Assembly: GCA_003222245.1 (NCBI GenBank) | Contig: QHVH01000009.1 | Span: forward strand, 62,001-126,000 | Direction of reading: 5' to 3' | DNA length: 64,000 nt | Source of the DNA: Blastocatellia bacterium AA13 | GTDB lineage: Bacteria; Acidobacteriota; Blastocatellia; UBA7656 | Part shown: in pieces, positions 58,402 through 64,000 of the stretch | Numbering within the stretch: position 1 is the first letter of the stretch | Layout: the number at the start of each line of letters is the position of its first letter | Notes under the pieces: model-generated | The model's input: the letters and a program-made list of their open reading frames with translations, nothing else | What the model was told of the DNA's origin: nothing | Databases searched by the model: none | Translations under genes and position numbers: made by a program

Positions 58402-58677
58402 TCAGTACTCGACGTCGAATCGCGAATAACGGCCGCTCGGAGGGATCTCGAATTCGGCAACATCCGTAACGCGGGCGAATGACGGACCTTTAGCCAGTTC
58501 CTTCTTGAAGCTTTCGACCGCCTTGGCCGATCCTTCCGCTACCGCTTCGACTGATCCATCCGCGAGATTTTTCACGTATCCTGTTAAATTGCAGCCAGCC
58601 GCGGCTCGAATAGCAAAGTACCGATAACCCACACCTTGTACTCTGCCTCTTACGATAAAGCGTCTCGCAATGGTCAT
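58402..58677 (-). CDS. acyP: Acylphosphatase
   Basis: A 91-residue enzyme that hydrolyses acyl phosphates. The signature GRVQGVGYRYF contains the phosphate-binding Arg (R19), and GYVKNLADGSVEAV contains the catalytic Asn (N37). Normal length for the family. ATG 58677 is preferred over an upstream in-frame ATG at 58740, which would run into the hairpin region after the tRNA. Confidence 0.93.
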   Translation of the reverse strand: MTIARRFIVRGRVQGVGYRYFAIRAAAGCNLTGYVKNLADGSVEAVAEGSAKAVESFKKELAKGPSFARVTDVAEFEIPPSGRYSRFDVEY

Positions 58678-58732
58678 TGAGATGCCTTTGTCTCGAGCGC
58701 AAGCCGCGTCGAGAATACCGCAATACGCGACT

Positions 58733-58777
58733 AGACCCAAGACATATCAGCGTCTAGCGCTGGCAAGTCTTGGGTCT
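58733..58777 (-). terminator. Perfect inverted repeat downstream of tRNA-Pro
   Basis: AGACCCAAGAC (58733-58743) and its complement (58767-58777), 11 bp perfect, 23-nt loop. On the minus strand it begins about 10 nt after the tRNA CCA end, following a CTTTTT run, and fits a tRNA transcript terminator. Confidence 0.55.
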
Positions 58778-58786
58778 GAAAAAGAG

Positions 58787-58863
<77 letters not shown>

Positions 58864-58876
58864 AAAATGAACAGCT

Positions 58877-58905
58877 ATCTTAACCGCCGCGTTTGAGCTT
58901 GTCAA
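58877..58905 (-). promoter_or_regulatory. Predicted tRNA-Pro promoter
   Basis: On the minus strand perfect TTGACA (58905-58900), 17-bp spacer, TAAGAT (58882-58877), 13 nt before the mature tRNA 5' end. Confidence 0.65.
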
Positions 58906-58939
58906 AGAGGCTTCCGTAAGACCGCAAGAAGTCGAAGAC

Positions 58940-58968
58940 TTTACACGTATCAACCGCCTACCTATAAT
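58940..58968 (+). promoter_or_regulatory. Predicted guaA promoter, leaderless
   Basis: TTTACA (58940-58945), 17-bp spacer, perfect TATAAT (58963-58968). Five nucleotides separate the -10 box from ATG 58974, so transcription should begin at or beside the start codon; no Shine-Dalgarno is present. Confidence 0.65.
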
Positions 58969-58973
58969 CCCGT

Positions 58974-60512
58974 ATGCCTACCACGCACGAAATCGTGATC
59001 ATCCTCGACTTTGGCGCTCAGTACACTCAACTGATTGCGCGAAGGGTCCGCGAGATCGGCGTATATTGCGAGATTCTTCCTTTCAATACGCCGGTCGACG
59101 AGATACAACGCAAAAACGCTCGAGGCATCATCCTCTCAGGCGGTCCGGCTTCGGTTTACGAACAGGGCGCACCGCACTGTGATCGCCGCGTCATCGAGAT
59201 GGGTGTGCCCGTCCTCGGAATCTGCTATGGCGTGCAGTTGCTCTCTTATTTTCTCGGAGGAGAAGTCGCGCCGTCACGCCGACGGGAGTACGGCTACGCT
59301 GAGATCGAACAAAAGCGCGACGGTCTGCTGTTAACCGGTCTGCCGTCCCCGCTCAAGGTATGGATGAGTCACGGTGATTATGTGAGCCGACCTCCTGATG
59401 GTTTCGAAATAACCGCCGCCACCGACGCGGCAATCGGCGCGATCGAAGACCGGTCGAGAAATCTCTACGGAGTCCAGTTCCACCCTGAAGTCGCTCACAC
59501 ACCGTTGGGAATCGAAATTCTGCGAAACTTTCTCGTGAAAGCGTGTCACCTTAGCTGTGATTGGACAATGGAATCGTTCATAGAGAGCACGATTGAGCAG
59601 GTTCGTCTTCGCGTCGGCGGAGGCCGCGCGGTCTGCGGGTTGTCGGGAGGCGTAGACTCCTCAGTCGCGGCCGCCCTGGTAGCGCGCGCCATTGGACCGA
59701 ATCAGAAATGCATTTTCGTCGACACGGGACTGCTTCGAAAGAACGAATTCGAGGAAGTGCTCGAAGCTTATCGCGAGATGGATCTCAACGTGGTCGGAGT
59801 CGCCGCGGGCGAGCGCTTCCTCACAAAACTCGCCGGCGTAACCGATCCCGAGCGCAAACGAAAAATCATCGGCGCCGAGTTCATAGAAGTCTTTCAGGAA
59901 GAAGCTCGCCGCGTCGGCGAAGTGGAATATCTCGTGCAAGGCACCCTATATCCTGATGTAATCGAATCAGTCTCGGTTCGAGGCCCTTCGGCCGTGATCA
60001 AGTCTCATCACAACGTCGGCGGCTTGCCGGAGAAAATGCATTTGAAGCTCATCGAACCGCTTAGAGAATTATTCAAAGACGAGGTTCGTCGGGTGGGACG
60101 AGCGCTTGGGATTCCGGAAGAGATTATCTCAAGACAGCCTTTTCCGGGCCCCGGCCTCGCGGTTCGGATACTTGGCGAAGTAACGAACGACCGCGTGAAG
60201 TTGCTTCAAGAGGCTGATGCGATAGTAATCGAGGAGATCCAGAACGCGGATCTTTACGACAAAGTCTGGCAATCGTTCGCGGTCCTTCTGCCTATTTCAA
60301 CAGTTGGTGTAATGGGAGACCTTCGCACATACGAGAATGCGGTTGCCCTTCGCGCCGTCGAGTCAGTCGATGGAATGACCGCTGATTGGGCCCGCTTGCC
60401 GTACGACGTGCTGCAGCGAATCTCTTCAAGAATCGTGAGCGAGGTCCGCGGGATCAATCGAGTCGTCTACGATATCAGCTCTAAGCCGCCTTCGACGATA
60501 GAGTGGGAATAG
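58974..60512 (+). CDS. guaA: GMP synthase (glutamine-hydrolysing)
   Basis: A 512-residue enzyme that aminates XMP to GMP. The N-terminal class I glutamine amidotransferase has its Cys nucleophile in GICYGVQ (C84) with downstream FHPE. The ATP pyrophosphatase domain carries LSGGVDSS near residue 225, and the C-terminal dimerisation domain ([15 protein letters not shown]) is complete. Full family length. The N-terminus is short ([16 protein letters not shown]), so ATG 58974 is the only reasonable start, which supports the leaderless prediction. Confidence 0.97.
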   Translation: MPTTHEIVIILDFGAQYTQLIARRVREIGVYCEILPFNTPVDEIQRKNARGIILSGGPASVYEQGAPHCDRRVIEMGVPVLGICYGVQLLSYFLGGEVAPSRRREYGYAEIEQKRDGLLLTGLPSPLKVWMSHGDYVSRPPDGFEITAATDAAIGAIEDRSRNLYGVQFHPEVAHTPLGIEILRNFLVKACHLSCDWTMESFIESTIEQVRLRVGGGRAVCGLSGGVDSSVAAALVARAIGPNQKCIFVDTGLLRKNEFEEVLEAYREMDLNVVGVAAGERFLTKLAGVTDPERKRKIIGAEFIEVFQEEARRVGEVEYLVQGTLYPDVIESVSVRGPSAVIKSHHNVGGLPEKMHLKLIEPLRELFKDEVRRVGRALGIPEEIISRQPFPGPGLAVRILGEVTNDRVKLLQEADAIVIEEIQNADLYDKVWQSFAVLLPISTVGVMGDLRTYENAVALRAVESVDGMTADWARLPYDVLQRISSRIVSEVRGINRVVYDISSKPPSTIEWE

Positions 60513-60565
60513 CCATCGACCACCCGCTGGTTTCACGGCTCGCGTTTCAACTCAGCAGGTTGCTT

Positions 60566-61237
60566 TCAAGAAGGACATTTAATCACGGAAGGCTCTGAGC
60601 GCGCGCCAAACAGCGCGATGAATCTGGACCGAGACTCCGGAATAGCAAGCAATTCTTCTAAGGCAGCGGCTCCAAGCACCTCTTTAAGGGTCTTTATCAA
60701 ATCGCTTCCACAGAAAACGATCAGCTTTTGAGTAGACTGCAAGCCTGACGCGATGGCCGGGATCAGATCGCCGGCTCGATCGAGCGCCCTGCTTATCAGC
60801 AAGTCATATGACGCGCAATCAGAGACTTCGACGCGCGTATTCGCGACGCTGAGGTTCCGCAGTTCCAGCGTTTCCTTAACCTCTCTCAAGAAAGTCGCCT
60901 TCTTAGAGTTGGATTCGAGAGCCGTGATCGCAAGGTCACTTCTGAGTACCGCTAGGGGAACGGCGGGAAATCCCGCTCCGCTACCGATATCAAGCGCGGT
61001 TCTAGCGGCGCCTATAAGTCGCCCCGCTATGAGCGACTCCGCGTAATGAAGCCGCGCGGCTTCTTCCAAGGCCGTTATGCGCGTCAGATTCAAACGTCGA
61101 TTCCACTTGAGCATCATTTCGTAATGCCGCTCGAGCAGGCCCGATTGCGTCGATGTAAGCGGCTCAATTCCGAACCTTTCAATTGTATTCGTCAGCGCCG
61201 CAACAAAGTCGTTCGTGGTAATAACGCCGTTTCCCAT
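60566..61237 (-). CDS. rsmG: 16S rRNA (guanine-527-N7)-methyltransferase
   Basis: A 223-residue enzyme that methylates G527 of 16S rRNA. It has LLERHYEMMLKWNRRLNLTR, the SAM-binding LDIGSGAGFPAVPLAVLR, and LLISRALD typical of RsmG. ATG 61237 is used; an in-frame ATG at 61378 would add 47 residues not seen in the family. It is convergent with guaA. Confidence 0.95.
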   Translation of the reverse strand: MGNGVITTNDFVAALTNTIERFGIEPLTSTQSGLLERHYEMMLKWNRRLNLTRITALEEAARLHYAESLIAGRLIGAARTALDIGSGAGFPAVPLAVLRSDLAITALESNSKKATFLREVKETLELRNLSVANTRVEVSDCASYDLLISRALDRAGDLIPAIASGLQSTQKLIVFCGSDLIKTLKEVLGAAALEELLAIPESRSRFIALFGARSEPSVIKCPS

Positions 61238-61410
61238 CCCACTATTCCCTGTACAGCATTCCGTCAAAATAGTACTATGGGGCCATTCGACAGGGGATAG
61301 TAACACCTCTCTGAAGTTGTTGGACGGTTTTGACTGGTTGATGCGTCGCGATAAGGCCGGCAGGCAGCCGTTGGTCACGCGTATCCGGGCAGCAGAGGGC
61401 GGGGTTACAA

Positions 61411-61656
61411 ATGAAGCTCCTTAGCATACCTGAAGCAGAGAGATCCAGCGATATAGACGTCAAGCTCGTCGCTGTGCGAGCGTCTCGCTTCCGAGTGTTT
61501 GGCTCGGCTGAGAGAATACCGGATGCCGATCTGGCGATCGCCGATCTCAGAGACAGCGCGGAGCCGTCCGATTTCACGCAGCGGTTTCGGATTCTCGACC
61601 GCCATCCGATGGCGGCCGTTATTTTGGTCCGAAAGCTTCCCAACCCCGCGCAATAA
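61411..61656 (+). CDS. Possible small hypothetical protein
   Basis: An 81-codon frame between rsmG and the next gene. A GGGG lies 6-7 nt upstream of ATG 61411, and the composition is protein-like (ADLAIADLRDSAEP). It resembles no family I know. The opposite strand also has open frames of similar length, so this stretch of about 500 bp may equally be noncoding. Confidence 0.35.
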   Translation: MKLLSIPEAERSSDIDVKLVAVRASRFRVFGSAERIPDADLAIADLRDSAEPSDFTQRFRILDRHPMAAVILVRKLPNPAQ

Positions 61657-61747
61657 TGATCGGCTCAGCCATGTTATCCGACGGGCCCCGCCGGATGGCC
61701 TGCTCGATGTGTTGAACTGCTTGAGCCCGGATCATTTCTTTTCCAGC

Positions 61748-62518
61748 TCATTTTTTGACGTTGAACGCAATCGTCACCTGAGTGCCCTCGTCAGAACTTC
61801 CAGCAGTAACCGTAACAGCTCGCTTCTTATCTGAATCTTCTCCGGTGACGGTACCAGCCTGACTTGTCTTAAACGTCTGCACCTTCATGTCTGATTTCTT
61901 CAACTCACTTTCATAAAACGAAATCACTTTTTCGCTGCTGTCGCTGGTGCTGAAGTGAAAGCCTCCCGATTCCGCGTCATTGCCGCTAAAGGAATATGTT
62001 CCCGTTGCGGCGGCTCCGGGGTAAGCGGGCAGCCAGTCCGGCATCTTGTCTCCGGTATTGCCGAACTTCATGGACCCTTCGCTCGACTTGACTTCGAGGC
62101 TGCCGGATTCGCCGTTTCCTTTCGCCTGTATCTTTACCTCGTCCTTTCCATCTTCTTTGATGGTGATGTTGCCGTTCTTGGCGTCATCAAGCGATACGGT
62201 AATTACCTTTCCGGTCTTTTTATCCTTAACAGTAATGGTTGCATTCGCCTCGTCGGATGAGAGGACTTCAACATCCGGGTTTGTAGCCGCCACAAACTTC
62301 GCGACCGCTATCGCCGGGCTCCTCCTCATCAACTCGGGATCGAGTCCCATTTGCTTCGCCTTGTTGTAGACAAAATACATCGCAACCGCGAAGACGATGC
62401 CCCCGATTACTATAAGACCGCCACAGCCTACGAGAATGTAAACAAGAGGGCTCGTTTTCTTCTTTTCTTGATCCGCGGTAGGCGGACCCTGATTAATCGG
62501 AGTAGTGCTCATGCTCAT
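61748..62518 (-). CDS. Membrane-anchored protein of unknown function
   Basis: A 256-residue protein. After a 24-residue polar N-terminus there is one transmembrane helix (VYILVGCGGLIVIGGIVFAVAMY, shown here as residues about 26-48). The outside part has a charged beta-rich region with repeated Lys/Asp/Gly patterns (ITVKDKKTGKVITVSLDD, ITIKEDGKDEVKIQ) and a second segment ending in VTIAFNV. No enzyme motif. AGGAGA is 10 nt before ATG 62518. I do not recognise the family. Confidence 0.75.
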   Translation of the reverse strand: MSMSTTPINQGPPTADQEKKKTSPLVYILVGCGGLIVIGGIVFAVAMYFVYNKAKQMGLDPELMRRSPAIAVAKFVAATNPDVEVLSSDEANATITVKDKKTGKVITVSLDDAKNGNITIKEDGKDEVKIQAKGNGESGSLEVKSSEGSMKFGNTGDKMPDWLPAYPGAAATGTYSFSGNDAESGGFHFSTSDSSEKVISFYESELKKSDMKVQTFKTSQAGTVTGEDSDKKRAVTVTAGSSDEGTQVTIAFNVKK

Positions 62519-62607
62519 ATTAGAATGATCTCCTTATGTGATTTCCGCATCGACTATGCCGGGGCCGACGAGATGCCGGATTCTATCACCGCGGTGCGCC
62601 TGGGGAT

Positions 62608-62639
62608 AGCACGGCTGTCCAAACAGCACGGCTGTCCAA
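62608..62639. repeat. Short tandem duplication in a spacer
   Basis: AGCACGGCTGTCCAA occurs at 62608-62622 and 62625-62639, period 17, downstream of gpsA. Confidence 0.8.
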
Positions 62640-62675
62640 GCCGGGCGGTATGACTGCGTCGGCAATTTACCGGAG

Positions 62676-63698
62676 CTACTCGCGTTTTAACGGCCGCTCC
62701 ATCAGTTGACTGGCGGCTTCAATCGCCGGCTTATCTTCATAGAGCAATGCATAGGTGCCGGCGATTATCGGCATGTCGACTTTTAGCCTGAGGCTTAGCT
62801 CGTGGATTGCCCGGCAGGTCTTCACACCTTCGGCAACCTCGCGCATTTCGGCGAGAATCTCGCCGAGTTTTCTTCCGCGACCAAGCTCGATTCCGACGCG
62901 TCGATTGCGGGAGAGGTCGCCCGTACAGGTAAGAACCAGGTCGCCGAGCCCCGCAAGTCCCGACATCGTTTCAGCCCGCGCGCCCTGCGCCATTGCAAAT
63001 CGCGTAATTTCAGCCAGTCCGCGCGTGATGATCGCGGCCACCGAGTTCATTCCGAAGCCGAGGCCTCTGACAACTCCCGCCGAAATGGCCACTACGTTCT
63101 TCACGGCTCCGCACAACTCGACTCCGATTACATCGTCATTGGTGTATATGCGGAAAGAGCTGGAGCTCAACGAGTGCTGTACCACCTCGCTAAGCTCAGC
63201 GCTCGTACTCGCGGCTACAACCGCCGTGGGATAGCCCCGGGCGGCCTCGAGCGCGAAACTCGGTCCTGAAAGCACGACAAAGCGAGGCTCGAATTCATTT
63301 TTTACGACATCGGCAACGACTTGCGATACGCGCATCAGCGTGCCGTTCTCGACACCCTTGGTCGCGCTCACTACGACCATCTCAGACTTAAGCCACGGCC
63401 GCATCCGCGCAAAGACTTCTCGCACGGCGTGAGACGGTACTACGCTCAACACGATCTCCGCGGCTTCCAGCGCTTCCTGGAGCGAGGTCGTAGCATTTAT
63501 GTTCTCAGGAAGGTCGAACTCGGAAAGATAGAGAGGATTCCTCTTCGAATTATTTATCCCGGCGGCGACTTCGTCCTCGCGCGCCCAAATACGAATTCTA
63601 TGGCCGGCGCGGGCGGCCGCAATAGCCAGCGCCGTACCCCAGCTTCCGGCTCCGATGATTGCAATCCGTTTCTCCTCGGCCGTTGTCCGCAATGTCAT
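62676..63698 (-). CDS. gpsA: Glycerol-3-phosphate dehydrogenase [NAD(P)+]
   Basis: A 340-residue enzyme that reduces dihydroxyacetone phosphate to sn-glycerol-3-phosphate for phospholipid synthesis. The NAD-binding loop is GAGSWGTAL (16-24), the catalytic Lys lies in GAVKNVVAI, and GLAGLGDLVLTCTG is the family signature. Full length. It starts 16 nt after the plsY stop, forming a phospholipid operon with it. Confidence 0.97.
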   Translation of the reverse strand: MTLRTTAEEKRIAIIGAGSWGTALAIAAARAGHRIRIWAREDEVAAGINNSKRNPLYLSEFDLPENINATTSLQEALEAAEIVLSVVPSHAVREVFARMRPWLKSEMVVVSATKGVENGTLMRVSQVVADVVKNEFEPRFVVLSGPSFALEAARGYPTAVVAASTSAELSEVVQHSLSSSSFRIYTNDDVIGVELCGAVKNVVAISAGVVRGLGFGMNSVAAIITRGLAEITRFAMAQGARAETMSGLAGLGDLVLTCTGDLSRNRRVGIELGRGRKLGEILAEMREVAEGVKTCRAIHELSLRLKVDMPIIAGTYALLYEDKPAIEAASQLMERPLKRE

Positions 63699-63714
63699 TC
63701 TCGTTAACCGCCGC

Positions 63715-64000
63715 TCAGACTGAATCTCGCATCGCGTCTTCTCGCCCGGGCTCGATCCTCTTTCCTATGCGGTTCTCATTGCCGCTCAGCAGTCTGCTAA
63801 TGTTTTCGTGGTGCTTCCATACTATTAGCGCGCACGCGATGACCGCGATTATAACCAGCGCGCGGAGATGCGGGCTCGGAAACAACAGGCCATAGTAGAG
63901 CAGTATCCAAAGCGGCACGGCGGCGGTTGCGATGATCGAGCCAAGCGAAACGAAGCGGCTGAAATAAACTACCGCCGCCCAGAGTACCAGAGTTGTAATC
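63715..64000 (-). CDS. plsY: Acyl-phosphate glycerol-3-phosphate acyltransferase, partial (N-terminus outside window)
   Basis: The C-terminal 94 residues of a polytopic membrane enzyme that acylates glycerol-3-phosphate. YFSRFVSLGSIIA is a conserved PlsY motif, and the last segments (VWKHHENISRLLSGNENRIG) are also typical, including the charged end after the final helix. The gene runs past the window edge at 64000. It precedes gpsA in one operon. Confidence 0.9.
   Translation of the reverse strand, partial: ITTLVLWAAVVYFSRFVSLGSIIATAAVPLWILLYYGLLFPSPHLRALVIIAVIACALIVWKHHENISRLLSGNENRIGKRIEPGREDAMRDSV

Overview
The window reads as ordinary chromosome of an Acidobacteriota bacterium, most likely class Blastocatellia (inference). 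The lineage markers are a VWFA-related protein of the acidobacterial type, Oar-like TonB-dependent receptors with an N-terminal carboxypeptidase-regulatory domain, Ser/Thr kinases carrying a CPxC zinc ribbon and TPRs, DUF2378 proteins, and many secreted proteins. I see no phage, insertion sequence, integron or CRISPR array. Genes are densely packed on both strands, with short operons and hairpins between them.

Layout. 0-11 kb: an SDR oxidoreductase translationally coupled to a GH63-like glucosidase, DUF763, a large multiheme cytochrome c with a P460-like N-terminus, a TonB C-terminal-domain protein, a DUF2378 protein and a second SDR. 11-21 kb: secreted VWA protein, OmpA-type coiled-coil protein, zinc-ribbon membrane protein, enoyl-CoA hydratase, hemL, a cyclase-family hydrolase, a secreted two-repeat protein and an exported amidohydrolase. 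21-29 kb (minus strand): Ser/Thr kinase plus kinase-less twin, a DUF2723 membrane protein and a LolA-like pair. 29-34 kb: tandem universal stress protein, small-molecule methyltransferase, egtD, and two MacB-type permeases without an ATPase. 34-41 kb: a double-psi-barrel-like protein, an orphan E1-alpha dehydrogenase subunit, and an amidohydrolase / amidohydrolase / degenerate M28 peptidase operon with Tat signals. 41-54 kb: cell-envelope genes, namely di-heme cytochrome peroxidase-like protein and a secreted protein (both with long structured leaders), ankyrin lipoprotein, a broken TonB-receptor remnant, a YncE/phosphoesterase fusion, a Gly-rich secreted protein and an intact TonB-dependent receptor. 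54-64 kb: second DUF2378 protein, glycogen-debranching-type enzyme, small outer-membrane barrel, apt, acylphosphatase, tRNA-Pro(CGG), guaA, rsmG, gpsA and the C-terminal part of plsY.

Regulation. Several housekeeping-type promoters are readable (TTGACA-like, 16-18 bp, TATAAT-like). At guaA, the GH63-like gene and the DUF2723 gene the -10 box lies 5 to 11 nt from the start codon and no Shine-Dalgarno is present, so leaderless or nearly leaderless mRNAs are predicted. Intergenic spacers repeatedly hold short direct duplications of 9-15 bp units with a period of 11-18 bp.

I did not find an unmistakable new defence or mobile system. The most unusual items are the P460/multiheme cytochrome fusion, the kinase and its kinase-less twin, the operon with an apparent M28 pseudo-peptidase, the structured leader of the di-heme cytochrome gene, the egtD-methyltransferase-stress protein group and the receptor relic.
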